From the NCBI RefSeq assembly GCF_000429925.1, contig NZ_AUCU01000014.1, positions 92,007-156,006 of the forward strand: a stretch of 64,000 nt of DNA, written 5' to 3'. Of the stretch, positions 18,800-27,577 are shown one piece after another. This stretch comes from Desulfatirhabdium butyrativorans DSM 18734 (GTDB lineage: Bacteria; Desulfobacterota; Desulfobacteria; Desulfobacterales; Desulfatirhabdiaceae). The notes below the pieces were generated by a model. It was not told where the DNA came from. It made no database searches and saw nothing but the letters and a program-made list of their open reading frames with translations. Positions within the stretch are counted from its first letter, which is position 1. Every line of letters begins with the position of its first letter. A program made the position numbers and the translations under genes.

Positions 18800-18850
18800 C
18801 AGCACGGGATTGTTGTTATCGCTTTTAGAAGCAGCACATCCCGAGTTTAG
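18800..18850. repeat. 51-bp palindromic element, copy 2
   Basis: It aligns gap-free with 17740-17790 (CACGGGATTG to ATCCCGAGTT). The arms are more eroded than in copy 1. The two copies bracket the Uma2 gene at a spacing of 1060 bp. Confidence 0.65.
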
Positions 18851-18979
18851 CGGAATTCCATCATTCAAGTTTTCAGCGGAAAGGACGATAATTCAAAACA
18901 AGACCAAGACGCTCTTTGCGATGATCACCCAGGATATTCCTCGCCGCTTGATCGAGAGGGAAGGGTGAGGAAAAAAGAT

Positions 18980-19006
18980 TAAAGGTTTTCCGGAAAGCGT
19001 CGATAA
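18980..19006 (+). promoter_or_regulatory. Sigma-28 (FliA) promoter for flagellin 2
   Basis: TAAAGGTT, an 11-bp spacer, then GTCGATAA, against the FliA consensus TAAAGTTT-N11-GCCGATAA. It lies 98 bp upstream of the flagellin 2 ATG. The fliA gene is present at 52165. Confidence 0.75.
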
Positions 19007-19013
19007 TCAGATC

Positions 19014-19030
19014 AAAAGGAAAAACCTTTT
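19014..19030 (+). promoter_or_regulatory. Possible CsrA-binding hairpin in flagellin 2 leader
   Basis: AAAAGG pairs with CCTTTT around AAAAA, presenting AAGGA at the loop edge. It begins about where transcription from the sigma-28 site should start. A second GGA site is the ribosome site itself (19090 region). The layout resembles the two-site CsrA control known for flagellin mRNA elsewhere; binding is inferred. Confidence 0.45.
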
Positions 19031-19104
19031 CGTTCAAACAGGCAAGACAATTCAACTTAGGGCACTGAGGCCCGAAAACGCCATCATTCAAGGAGGAATG
19101 CACC

Positions 19105-21000
19105 ATGGCTATGGCAATCAACACCAATATCCCTTCTCTGAACGCTCAGAGAAACCTCGTCAAGAACCAGGCCGCTCTCAACAAATCCCTTCAGCGTTTA
19201 TCTTCCGGTCTTCGCATCAACAGCGCCAAAGACGACGCGGCCGGGCTCGCCATTTCCACTCGCTTTACCGCTCAGATCAGAGGGTTGGACCAGGCCGTCC
19301 GAAATTCGAATGACGGCATTTCGCTGCTGCAGACCTCGGAAGGCGCCATGCAGGAAGTCACCAATATTCTGATGCGCATGCGGGAGCTTGCGGTTCAGGC
19401 ATCCAATGACACCAACACGTCATCCGATAGAGCGTCTCTGCAGAGGGAAGTCGATCAGCTTTACACGGAAATCGACCGGATAGCCGGTTCGACCCAGTTC
19501 AACGGGATCAATCTGCTGGATGGAACGGGCGGGACCAAGCAATTCCAGATCGGCGCAAATGCAGGTCAAACGATATCGGTCACCCTTGGCAGTGTGAAGA
19601 CTCGGGATTTGAATTTGAACGGATACTCCGGTCTTGGAGAACTGAACAGTGGTCGTGTAGCAGGGGATTTTAGTGGTAGCGGATTGACCATCAACGGCGT
19701 GGCGATCGATGGAGCTACCGCAGCCACCAGTACAAACAATACGGCGTTTGTAGCGGCAACCCAAATTAACAAGAAAACCACGGATACGGGTGTAACGGCG
19801 ACAGCCTACAACACGTATCGCGGAGGCGCCGGATCGGGAATTACGGGTACCGGATTGACGATCAACGGGGATACAGTGACATCTGCCGGCAGTATGCAAG
19901 GTTTGGTGGAGAACATCAACCGGGATGTCGCAGGGGTGACGGCGACGCTGAATTCGGATGGGACCATCTCGCTCAGCAATGACACCGGAAAGGAGATCAA
20001 CATTGAGGGGGATGTGACCAATACCGGATTTGCTACAGGGACTTATCAAGGCTATCTCTCACTGAAGAGTGCAGATGGTGCAGCTATTTCCATTACGGCT
20101 ACCAGCACGAACTCAGCGCTTCAGAAATGGGGATTCAATGCTTCGGCGGGTTCAACAACAGTGACCGGTGGGGCGGTGACAACCAACAGTCTGAAGGCGG
20201 GAGATTTGGTGATCAACGGGGTGTCTATTGGCGATTCGACCGGATCGAGCGCCGGAGATAAGGCTTCTGCCATCAATGAGAAAACCGCACAGACGGGTGT
20301 ACGGGCGGAAGCGGTGACGACGAAGGCCTTTCAGGTCACAACCAACATGGGGACAGCCAGCTCCATAACGATCAATGGAACTTCCGTTGATCTGAGTAGC
20401 TCTACAACATTGAGTGCTGCAGTGGAGAAGATCAACACCAGCGTAAAAGGCGTTCAGGCAAGCCTGGATAATACCGGGAAACTGGTGCTGACATCTGTGT
20501 CCGGTTTGGATATTACGGTTACGGATGCCGATACGAATAAATTTTTCATGTTATCGGGTACGGGCAGTTCAACCGAAACGGTTTACGGCACCATCACGCT
20601 AACCTCCCAGACCGGTGCTGACGTGATTATTGGCGGCAAGAACGAGGCGTATGCCGGATTTGTGGAGCAGGGGGGCAGCTCGGATGCTGTAGGCTCGGGC
20701 CTCAGTGTGATGACCATCGCTAACGCAGGCAATGCCATCAAGAGGATTGACGATGCCTTGAACAAGGTTTCGACAAACCGGGGTGAGTTGGGTGCAGTCC
20801 AGAACCGGCTGGATTCGACGATCTCGAACCTGATGAATGTTTCCGAGAATCTCTCGGCAGCCAACGGCCGGATCGTGGATGCGGACTTCGCGGCGGAAAC
20901 AGCCAACATGACCAAGTCCCAGATTCTGTCCCAGGCCGGTGTGGCCATGCTCGCCCAGGCCAAACAACTGCCGCAACAGGTGCTCTCGCTGCTGCAGTAA
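19105..21000 (+). CDS. fliC: Flagellin 2 (long form)
   Basis: A 631-residue flagellin, paralogous to flagellin 1. N-terminal RLSSGLRINSAKDDAAGLAI and C-terminal ILSQAGVAMLAQAKQLPQQV are conserved. The centre again holds Flagellin_IN-like motifs (SGLTINGVAIDGA, TGLTINGDTVTSAGS, ASSITINGTSVDLSSSTT). The ATG at 19105 follows AAGGAGGAA; a second ATG two codons on is possible. It has its own sigma-28 promoter, unlike flagellin 1. The similar insert layout of the two proteins points to duplication rather than independent growth. Confidence 0.96.
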   Translation: MAMAINTNIPSLNAQRNLVKNQAALNKSLQRLSSGLRINSAKDDAAGLAISTRFTAQIRGLDQAVRNSNDGISLLQTSEGAMQEVTNILMRMRELAVQASNDTNTSSDRASLQREVDQLYTEIDRIAGSTQFNGINLLDGTGGTKQFQIGANAGQTISVTLGSVKTRDLNLNGYSGLGELNSGRVAGDFSGSGLTINGVAIDGATAATSTNNTAFVAATQINKKTTDTGVTATAYNTYRGGAGSGITGTGLTINGDTVTSAGSMQGLVENINRDVAGVTATLNSDGTISLSNDTGKEINIEGDVTNTGFATGTYQGYLSLKSADGAAISITATSTNSALQKWGFNASAGSTTVTGGAVTTNSLKAGDLVINGVSIGDSTGSSAGDKASAINEKTAQTGVRAEAVTTKAFQVTTNMGTASSITINGTSVDLSSSTTLSAAVEKINTSVKGVQASLDNTGKLVLTSVSGLDITVTDADTNKFFMLSGTGSSTETVYGTITLTSQTGADVIIGGKNEAYAGFVEQGGSSDAVGSGLSVMTIANAGNAIKRIDDALNKVSTNRGELGAVQNRLDSTISNLMNVSENLSAANGRIVDADFAAETANMTKSQILSQAGVAMLAQAKQLPQQVLSLLQ

Positions 21001-21311
21001 TATAAACCCTTCACTCCGGCAGTGATTTTGCATAAGCTTTCCATGGGTGGACAGGAGTTGCTTCTCGCTGCCGGACTTGACAAGTGGGCTGGATTCGAGT
21101 CGAACGATTCGAATCCAGCCTGTCGTCAGGTTCAACAATGATCGTGGAATACGGTAGCCCGGTATTTCATTCCCGGGATCAAATGGACCGTTTTCAAACA
21201 TCATCTGCAGACCAAGGCAATGGCCGGCATCCGATTCAAGTCTTGCGGCTTTTTGCCGATATACCGATCATAAAGACATTGGTCATCATATCGATCGAGG
21301 AGGATCGTCAG
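21001..21311 (+). promoter_or_regulatory. Gap between flagellin 2 and fliD
   Basis: No gene is supported. It has a perfect 12-bp hairpin, GGCTGGATTCGA (21087-21098) with TCGAATCCAGCC (21109-21120), which may end flagellin 2 transcription although it lacks a T-run. The sigma-28 promoter of fliD lies at 21236-21262 and a GAGGAGGAT ribosome site just before 21312. Confidence 0.6.
21236..21262 (+). promoter_or_regulatory. Sigma-28 (FliA) promoter for fliD
   Basis: TCAAGTCT, an 11-bp spacer, then GCCGATAT. The -10 element matches the FliA consensus in seven of eight positions. It lies about 50 bp upstream of the fliD ATG. Confidence 0.8.
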
Positions 21312-22742
21312 ATGGGCTTTTCAGTGAGTGGACTGGTTTCCGGCCTGGATACGGAATCGATCATCAGCAAACTGATGGATATCGAAAAAAAGCCGATTAC
21401 CCTGCTGCAACAGCAGGAGGCGTCCTACAGCGTCAAGCTTTCCGCTTACGGCCAGTTGAAAGGACTGTTGTCTGGCCTGAGAAGCGCCGCCCGAAACCTG
21501 GACAGCCCGAGCGATATCACCACGTATGCGGCCGCATCGAGCAATTCGGCCGTGCTGACCGCGGATGCCGAGACATCGGCGGTGAAAGGGACTTACAGCA
21601 TTACCGTGCAGAGTGTCGCCGACGTTCAGAAACTCAAAAGCCAGGGCTTCGGTGCAACGGAGGCGATCGGCGAGGGGACCATCCATCTGAAGCTGGGCTC
21701 GGGAACATCGACGGATATTGCCGTTGGTGCATCCGATACCATCGGCAGCATCGCATCGAAGATCAATGACCAAAAGCTCGGGATTACGGCGTCGGTCATC
21801 AGCGACGGAACGCAGTCCTACCTGACCCTGACGAGTCAGAAAACAGGCGAAGCCAATGTCATCGATTTGACGGTGACGGAGGCCGGCACCTCGGATCCGG
21901 CGGATCCGCTGAATCTCGATACGACAGGCCTGTCCCGGCTGGTGTATCAGAAAGGCGCAACGGAAAACCTTACCCAGACCCAGGCGGCGGCGGATGCGCT
22001 GCTTTCGGTCGATGGCGTGGACAACATCAAACGATCTTCCAACACCATCGACGATGTCATCCCGGGTGTTACCCTCTATCTTCACGACAAGGCGCCGAGC
22101 GACCCGCTGAAGCTGACCATTTCGAGAAGCGATAACCTGCTGACGAGCCGGGTCAATGCCTTTATCGATGCCTACAACCAGTTGGCCGATTATCTGAAGC
22201 AGGCGCAATTGTATGATCCGGCGACAAAAGAGACCGGATCGCTGTTTGCCGACGCCACAACCCGAAACATCGATACGACCGTCAAGGGCCTCATCGCAAG
22301 GACCGTTCCGGGGGGAACCTCCGGTTTCAGCCGACTGGCGGAGTTGGGGATCACCACAAACGATGACGGTCATCTTGAAATGAATTCAGCGACATTCAGT
22401 GCCAGGCTTTCTGAAAATTTCGATGCCGTATCTTCTTTTTTTACAAAGCTCGACACCGGCGCCGAAGGGTTTGCGGTAAAAGTGGGGAATACGGTCGATT
22501 CGATGCTGAGCGCGACAAACGGTATCCTGACGACCCGAACGGATGGGGTGCAGAAATCGATCGACAGTCTCGAGGCGCAGATTACGCGACTCAATGATCG
22601 GGCAACCAATACACAGGATCGGCTCAAGAAGCAATTTACATCGCTTGAAGTGGTTTTAGGACAATATCAGGGGCTTTCGGATTCACTGACCCAGCAGCTT
22701 TCGGCTCTGGAAAACCTGAACAGTGCGGTTTCGAAAAAATAG
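21312..22742 (+). CDS. fliD: Flagellar filament capping protein FliD
   Basis: A 476-residue filament cap and flagellin-folding protein. The N-terminal FliD domain begins FSVSGLVSGLDTESIISKLM; a Flagellin_IN-like hook motif occurs near residues 190-230, and the C-terminal domain contains FSRLAELGITTNDDGHL and a terminal coiled coil (LDRANT-type region NDRATNTQDRLKKQFTSLE). The start at 21312 follows GAGGAGGAT; the frame is open upstream to 21084 but that part is non-coding in character. It is probably transcribed from the sigma-28 site, with fliS and flaG downstream. Confidence 0.95.
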   Translation: MGFSVSGLVSGLDTESIISKLMDIEKKPITLLQQQEASYSVKLSAYGQLKGLLSGLRSAARNLDSPSDITTYAAASSNSAVLTADAETSAVKGTYSITVQSVADVQKLKSQGFGATEAIGEGTIHLKLGSGTSTDIAVGASDTIGSIASKINDQKLGITASVISDGTQSYLTLTSQKTGEANVIDLTVTEAGTSDPADPLNLDTTGLSRLVYQKGATENLTQTQAAADALLSVDGVDNIKRSSNTIDDVIPGVTLYLHDKAPSDPLKLTISRSDNLLTSRVNAFIDAYNQLADYLKQAQLYDPATKETGSLFADATTRNIDTTVKGLIARTVPGGTSGFSRLAELGITTNDDGHLEMNSATFSARLSENFDAVSSFFTKLDTGAEGFAVKVGNTVDSMLSATNGILTTRTDGVQKSIDSLEAQITRLNDRATNTQDRLKKQFTSLEVVLGQYQGLSDSLTQQLSALENLNSAVSKK

Positions 22743-22844
22743 AGGCAACGGTAGCGAGCGGAAGCCGGTTCTACCAAAGCAGGATTTGAACAGATATTGG
22801 ACAGATCGCAAGCAGATCATTCGTTCATAGAGGGAGGAAACGCA

Positions 22845-23288
22845 ATGGCATACGCAGGGTTGGGTGCATACAGCAAAGTGGCTACGGCAGTGGAGAGCAA
22901 GGAGCGGATCTTGTTGAAGCTTCTGGAAGGAGCCATTCGTTTTCTGGGTTTCGCCCGAAACGGTCTGGAGCTTGAAAACCCCAGAATCAAGGGTGAGAGC
23001 ATCTCCCGGGTGATCGATATTCTGACGGAACTGGACTGCGCGCTTGACCGGGAAGTCGGTGGAGAGCTTGCCCAGAATCTTTCCGCGCTGTATCGGTACA
23101 TGATGTACCGGTTGACGATTGCCAATCTGCGGAACGATGCGGGCATTCTCGATGAAGTGGAAACAGTGATTGCACAGATCAAGGAAGGATTCGAAGGGGC
23201 CATGAATCAGCGGCCCGCAGCGCCTGCGGCATCTGCAGCAGCCAGCGCCTATGCCCAGCCCACGAAGGGATTGAGTGTTGCGGCATGA
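22845..23288 (+). CDS. fliS: Flagellin export chaperone FliS
   Basis: A 147-residue helical chaperone that binds the C-terminus of flagellin in the cytoplasm. It begins MAYAGLGAYSKVATAVESKE and has the family core ILLKLLEGAIRFLGFAR and SRVIDILTELDCALD, followed by LSALYRYMMYRLTIANLR. The tail (residues about 125-147) is Ala/Pro-rich. A GGGAGGAAA ribosome site precedes the ATG. The usual N-terminal Tyr-rich motif is reduced to a single Y around residue 3. It lies about 100 bp after fliD. Confidence 0.93.
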   Translation: MAYAGLGAYSKVATAVESKERILLKLLEGAIRFLGFARNGLELENPRIKGESISRVIDILTELDCALDREVGGELAQNLSALYRYMMYRLTIANLRNDAGILDEVETVIAQIKEGFEGAMNQRPAAPAASAAASAYAQPTKGLSVAA

Positions 23289-23363
23289 TGTTGCAGGCGC
23301 ATCAGGGAATGTTATCCGGCTTCGAATGGATCGAGGCCGATCGTGTTCGTCAGGGAGGACGAT

Positions 23364-23756
23364 ATGGAAGCGATTCAAGTTACCAGAACACAGCGGTATC
23401 AGACCGGTTTTACGGATGTGCTGAACCTTGGCTATCCCCAGGGTTCAAACCAGCAGAATCCGAAAGTCGATCCTGTGGAAAAAATTTCGGCGATTCAGGC
23501 TCAGCAGGAGAACGCCAAAAATTCCGATCGGGATCAAGCATTACAGCAATTGAGAGACAAACTCGGACAAAACCTCGATAAATTGCAAAGCGTTGGCCTG
23601 CAGTTTACCCAGCACAAGGGAACGGGCAGGACGGTGATCCGGGTGGTGGAGGAGAAAACCGGGAAGGTCATCCGGGAAATTCCAGAGGAGAGTTTTCTCG
23701 ATGTGGTGGCGAAACTGGATCAGATGATCGGTATCCTCTTCGACAAGCAGGCATGA
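23364..23756 (+). CDS. flaG: FlaG-family protein
   Basis: A 130-residue protein. The C-terminal half carries the FlaG core: NLDKLQSVGLQFTQHKGTG, then TVIRVVEEKTGKVIREIP and EESFLDVVAKLDQM. FlaG family members affect filament length. The N-terminal half is polar and variable. ATG 23364 has GGGAGGAC upstream; an in-frame GTG at 23343 is less likely. It is the last gene of the fliD-fliS-flaG set. Confidence 0.88.
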   Translation: MEAIQVTRTQRYQTGFTDVLNLGYPQGSNQQNPKVDPVEKISAIQAQQENAKNSDRDQALQQLRDKLGQNLDKLQSVGLQFTQHKGTGRTVIRVVEEKTGKVIREIPEESFLDVVAKLDQMIGILFDKQA

Positions 23757-24042
23757 TCACACATGAAGGGGGGAGGATGGGCCGAACCGGAATACCGCGC
23801 TCGGGGGGAGGTCACAGAACGACGGACCTTTCTTGAAGGGTGTGCGCAAAGATTATTTGACCTTGGATGAATATCGGGTTATTAGTGTATGCCATGAACG
23901 CGATGCGCCGATTGCCTGCGACAGGAGCCTGCCGAAGGATGCCATGTTCGGTATCAGGGTGTTCCGGAAATGGCATAAGTGCTTTCAAATGCTTCCCCCA
24001 GACAATTCAGGGGGAATATCCGGCAGGCAATGGACTGGAATC

Positions 24043-24399
24043 ATGATCCGAATCGATCTCGATAAGGCCAAACCCGGGATGGTCCTCGCCAAACCCGTGA
24101 ACAACCTTCAGGAAATGCTGCTTCTGAAGGAACGGGTCCAGTTGACGGAGCGAAACATTCAGATGCTGCGCGCCTGGGGTGTCGGTGAAATCTGGATTGA
24201 GGGCGATGCCGATCGCCAGGATGAGGAAAACGCTCCGGATCACAATACCCGGCGAGTCGACATCGATCATGCGTTAGGGGAGAAATTCGCCAATGTAGCC
24301 GGCGATCCGGTGATGATGGAGATCATGAGGCTTGCCGGCAATCAATTGGAAAGACGCCTTCTGAGAAGAGACGCGGAGCATGGTACCCCAACATCTTAA
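24043..24399 (+). CDS. Small protein resembling the N-terminal segment of HD-GYP proteins
   Basis: A 118-residue protein reading IRIDLDKAKPGMVLAKPV, then LLLKERVQLTERNIQMLRAWGVGEIWIEG. This pattern (L-x-PGM-x-L/V-x-x-x-V, a hydrophobic LL, L-T-x-x-x-I-x-x-L-x-x-x-G-I) is seen ahead of HD-GYP phosphodiesterase domains. Here it stands alone, but it overlaps an HDOD gene by 20 bp, so the two may work together. The start at 24043 is chosen by homology; the frame is open back to 23833. A TTCCCCC/GGGGGAA hairpin lies at 23993-24016. Function unknown. Confidence 0.65.
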   Translation: MIRIDLDKAKPGMVLAKPVNNLQEMLLLKERVQLTERNIQMLRAWGVGEIWIEGDADRQDEENAPDHNTRRVDIDHALGEKFANVAGDPVMMEIMRLAGNQLERRLLRRDAEHGTPTS

Positions 24400-25243
24400 G
24401 AAAATCATCCAGCGCATTCATGATCTTCCAACACTGCCCCGCACGATTCTCAAGATTTCAGAACTGGTCAACAACCCCAAAACCTCTGCAAGGGATTTGG
24501 CCAAAGTCATCACGGACGACCAGGTTCTGACCGCAAGACTGCTCAAGCTCGTCAATTCCTCCTTCTACGGATTCCCCCAAAAAATATCGACGGTTACCGC
24601 TGCCATCGTTCTGCTGGGATTCGATGCCATTCGCAATCTGCTGCTGACGACTTCCGTGTTCGATCTGTTTTCCAGCAAATATCGGGAGAACAAGCAATTG
24701 CAGGAGAGCTTCTGGGACCATTCTCTCGGGTGTGCCATCGGCGCCAAGGTAATCGGCGGATTTTTGCGCAACGAGCAGATCGAGGAGCTTTTTGTGGCCG
24801 GGCTGCTCCACGATATCGGCAAGATCGTCGAACTGATGTTCATGCCTCAGGAATTTCAAAACGCCATTGAGAAGACGCGTACCGAGCCCCTGGTCATCTA
24901 TCAGGCGGAAGAACAGGTCCTCGGCTTCACCCATACGGAAGTGGGGCAACTGCTTGCCGAAAAATGGAATCTCCCGCCGAAGCTGATCACGATCATTGCG
25001 GAACACCACCATCCCGATCAAAACGGACGATATTTTCAGGAAACGGCAATCATCCATATCGCCGATATTTTCTGCCGGGCTTTGGGGCTCGGCTCGGGAG
25101 GGGATGAACGCATGCCGCCGCTCGACGCGGATGTGTGGGCGCAATTCCAGTTTTCGTCGCAGGTGATCGATCATTTGCTCCAGGAGATTGACAACGCGTT
25201 TCACGATATCAGTTGGGTGATGAATGCCACGAGTCGAAAATGA
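24380..25243 (+). CDS. HDOD domain signalling protein
   Basis: A 287-residue cytoplasmic protein. The HDOD signature is visible: LPTLPRTILKISELVNNPKT, DDQVLTARLLKLVNSSFYG, ISTVTAAIVLLGFDAIRNL and GLLHDIGKIVELMFMP, with a later HTEVGQLLAEKWNLP and EHHHPD. The HD residues in GLLHDIGK are retained. HDOD proteins act in signalling, often linked to motility; catalytic activity is unproven. It overlaps the upstream small gene and is 65 bp before a histidine kinase. Confidence 0.85.
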   Translation: MVPQHLKKIIQRIHDLPTLPRTILKISELVNNPKTSARDLAKVITDDQVLTARLLKLVNSSFYGFPQKISTVTAAIVLLGFDAIRNLLLTTSVFDLFSSKYRENKQLQESFWDHSLGCAIGAKVIGGFLRNEQIEELFVAGLLHDIGKIVELMFMPQEFQNAIEKTRTEPLVIYQAEEQVLGFTHTEVGQLLAEKWNLPPKLITIIAEHHHPDQNGRYFQETAIIHIADIFCRALGLGSGGDERMPPLDADVWAQFQFSSQVIDHLLQEIDNAFHDISWVMNATSRK

Positions 25244-25308
25244 TGGACTCGCGGGAAGGCGGCCCCAGGCCACTACGGCTCGTTTAGTTCAACGGAAAAG
25301 TCGGATCC

Positions 25309-26583
25309 ATGAGTGATGAACGATTGGACAATCTGGAGAAAGGGTATCATGCCATTCTGGAGTTCGTGGACAGAATGGAAGAGATATCCCAGCTCCAGGA
25401 CAGGGTGGATATTACCTCCAACATCAGTCAGATATGGAAGGTGTTTCTGGAGGAAATCCGGCGTGTTCTGCGGATGGATGGGTGTGTTCTGTTCCTTGTG
25501 GACGATGCGACCCAGGAATTTGTTCTGAAAAACGCGGCACCCTTGGGTATTGGCGAAACGGCGAAAAGCGAAGTCGATCTTCAGATTGAATGCGGCATGT
25601 TTGCATGGGTGATCAAGCGCAGAAAACCGGCGCTGGTCCCGGCTCTGGCTTTCAAGAACAACAAAACCCTCGTGATGTTGCCGCTGGTGACCATCCGCCA
25701 CATCCTGGGGATGGTTGTCATTGTGACATCGGTGGATGAAAGCCTGATCACCCATGAAAACATGCGGCTTCTCGGCATGTTGGCCAAACAGTGGGCGCTG
25801 GTGATGGAGAACTTTCTGCTCTACGACAGGTTGAGGCAAGAGCACGAGTTTTTTCAACGAGCGCAGCATCAGATCCTGCAGGCCGAGAAAATGGCGTCCA
25901 TCGGGAGGTTGACGGCTGGGGCTTCCCATGAAATACTCAACCCGCTCAATATCCTCTCCGGTAACGTGCAGTTGCTGCAGATGATGATTGACCCATCGGA
26001 TGAAAAAAAGAAACGCTATCTCGATGTCGTTCAGGAGCAAGTCGAACGGATTGCAGGCATCATCAACAGTCTGTATCGATTCTCCAGACCCACCGAGTCG
26101 AAGCAGGGCCTGTTTTCCGTCAACGAAGTGATTGGACGGGTGGTCAATCTGTTCGATCATGAAAAACGGCATGATCATATCCAGTGGAATTTGCGGCTGG
26201 CGGAGCATCTGCCGCAGGTTCAGGGGAATCCGGATTCCATCGCTCAGGTTTTCGTCATTTTGTTTTCCAACGCGCGGGATGCCATGCCGAACGGGGGAAC
26301 CCTGGAAGTCGAAACCCAATTGGTTCGTGATGAAGAGGGCGGACTCGATGGAAATGCCAAAGGACATCTTTCCATCCGAATATCGGATACGGGAATCGGG
26401 ATACCGGAGGAACATATCCGGAAAATCTTCGATCCGTTCTTTACGACAAAAACACAGGGAAACGGGACAGGTCTCGGGCTTTCTGTCGCTTACGGTATCA
26501 TCCAGGAACATGGCGGCAGTATAACGGTGGAAAGCAAACCGAATCAGGGATCGACATTTACGATGACCTTGCCGCTGCCGTGA
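25309..26583 (+). CDS. GAF-containing sensor histidine kinase
   Basis: A 424-residue soluble kinase with no transmembrane segment. Residues about 30-170 look like a GAF domain ([20 protein letters not shown]). The phosphoacceptor H-box is [20 protein letters not shown] near residue 207. The ATPase has an N-box ([13 protein letters not shown]), G1 ([11 protein letters not shown]), F-box ([20 protein letters not shown]) and a G2-like end. It has no receiver domain. The adjacent CheX-like and receiver-STAS proteins are candidate partners. The distant NtrC-like activator lacks a receiver, so a direct FlrB-FlrC-type pair is unlikely. Confidence 0.88.
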   Translation: MSDERLDNLEKGYHAILEFVDRMEEISQLQDRVDITSNISQIWKVFLEEIRRVLRMDGCVLFLVDDATQEFVLKNAAPLGIGETAKSEVDLQIECGMFAWVIKRRKPALVPALAFKNNKTLVMLPLVTIRHILGMVVIVTSVDESLITHENMRLLGMLAKQWALVMENFLLYDRLRQEHEFFQRAQHQILQAEKMASIGRLTAGASHEILNPLNILSGNVQLLQMMIDPSDEKKKRYLDVVQEQVERIAGIINSLYRFSRPTESKQGLFSVNEVIGRVVNLFDHEKRHDHIQWNLRLAEHLPQVQGNPDSIAQVFVILFSNARDAMPNGGTLEVETQLVRDEEGGLDGNAKGHLSIRISDTGIGIPEEHIRKIFDPFFTTKTQGNGTGLGLSVAYGIIQEHGGSITVESKPNQGSTFTMTLPLP

Positions 26584-26950
26584 AGCGGTATCGCGAAAAT
26601 CGCCGACAGCGGGCAGTCGGCAGTGGCCCGGTGGATGAAAGCCGCCGGGGTGATTTTCGTAGAAATGGGCGTCATTTGCCTTTCTTCCGGCTCCTGATTC
26701 CCGACTTTCGCAGGAATCGCCCATGTAGCGGAGCTACGCCCCGCTGAATGAAAGTCTCCAGCGCGACTTTTGAAGGAATATGGCGGCATGACAGCAGCCA
26801 TACGGTACTGCTGACTGCCCACTGCCGACTGCCCACTGCCGACTTTCGCAGGAATGACAGGAAGATATTCATGCGCGGGGGCATCCCTTGCCATGACCAT
26901 TTTGATTATACGCCAACATATTACCGTTTGATATTTAAAGGAGTGTTTTG
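26584..26950. repeat. 370-bp composite repeat between kinase and cheX-like gene
   Basis: No gene is seen. Inverted heptamers (26608-26628, AGTCGGC type) lie at the left. Then come an ATCGCCCATGTAGC hairpin segment with AATGAAAGT (about 26718-26756), the GGAATATGGCGGCATGACAG block that also precedes the 7918 tract, and a five-unit TGCCCAC-type tract (26809-26843). The arrangement parallels 7762-7980 and, inverted, 36850-36990. Confidence 0.75.
26809..26843. repeat. Heptamer tract (TGCCCAC-type), 5 units
   Basis: TGCTGAC, TGCCCAC, TGCCGAC, TGCCCAC, TGCCGAC in register, preceded by CGGTAC as in the 7918 copy (AGGTAC). Confidence 0.88.
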
Positions 26951-27433
26951 ATGGGTGACATACAGAAGCTCGATTTGAAAAGCATTGCGGTGAATTCCAC
27001 AAAACAGGTTTTCAGTACCATGCTTTCCATGCCGATCCAGGAGGCGGGAGGAGTCGACGGCCAAGGCATTTCCGGGAGCCGGATTGTGGGCAGCGTAAGC
27101 TTTGCCGGGGATGTGATGGGAAACATCTATATCCACGTTTCCGGAGAATTTGCGAAAAAAATGACCGCCGCCATGCTTGGGATGGAGCCTGATGAAGTCG
27201 AAGACGATGAGGAAGTGAACGACGTTATCGGCGAGGTGAGCAACATGATTGGCGGAGATATGAAATCGAGGCTTTGTGATGCCGGATTTCCATGCCAATT
27301 GTCAATTCCCAACATTACCCGGGGATCGGATTTCCAGATCGATTCCCTGGGCTGGGTCAGACACGAGCGCATTGGTTTCGACAGGGCGGGGGATATCGCT
27401 TTGATCGATGTCTATATCAAGTCTGTCAGTTGA
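26951..27433 (+). CDS. CheX-like chemotaxis phosphatase
   Basis: A 160-residue protein. The CheC/CheX active-site helix is visible as EEVNDVIGEVSNMIGGDMKS (Glu and Asn of the E-x2-N pattern) near residues 88-107, after VSFAGDVMGNIYIHVS. The family dephosphorylates CheY-like receivers. The start at 26951 follows AAAGGAG. It lies 145 bp before a receiver-domain gene, its likely substrate. The name is given at family level only. Confidence 0.82.
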   Translation: MGDIQKLDLKSIAVNSTKQVFSTMLSMPIQEAGGVDGQGISGSRIVGSVSFAGDVMGNIYIHVSGEFAKKMTAAMLGMEPDEVEDDEEVNDVIGEVSNMIGGDMKSRLCDAGFPCQLSIPNITRGSDFQIDSLGWVRHERIGFDRAGDIALIDVYIKSVS

Positions 27434-27577
27434 ACACGGTGTCCATGCTTGCATTGGGCAAGGCAGGTTTTGAAAGAGAAAAAGTGAAAGGGCTCAACCA
27501 GTCACCAGGCGTGCAGGACGATACCGTTTCCCGATTCGGGAATCCACTGAAAAGCACAATCCGTTCAGGAGGGATGC

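Larger units (their letters stand above)
18594..19104 (+). promoter_or_regulatory. Regulatory gap before flagellin 2
   Basis: No gene is supported in this 510-bp gap. It contains a 51-bp palindromic element (18800-18850), a sigma-28-type promoter (18980-19006), a hairpin with an ANGGA motif just after the predicted transcription start (19014-19030), and the flagellin ribosome site AAGGAGGAA near 19090. The rest shows no recognisable feature. Confidence 0.6.

Noticed and set aside
23833..24042. 70-residue N-terminal extension of the small protein at 24043
   Set aside because: Contains a hairpin-forming DNA segment and no domain pattern; the recognisable domain begins at 24043.
25273..26724. 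483-codon minus-strand ORF opposite the histidine kinase
   Set aside because: Kinase motifs on the plus strand are complete; the antisense frame shows none.
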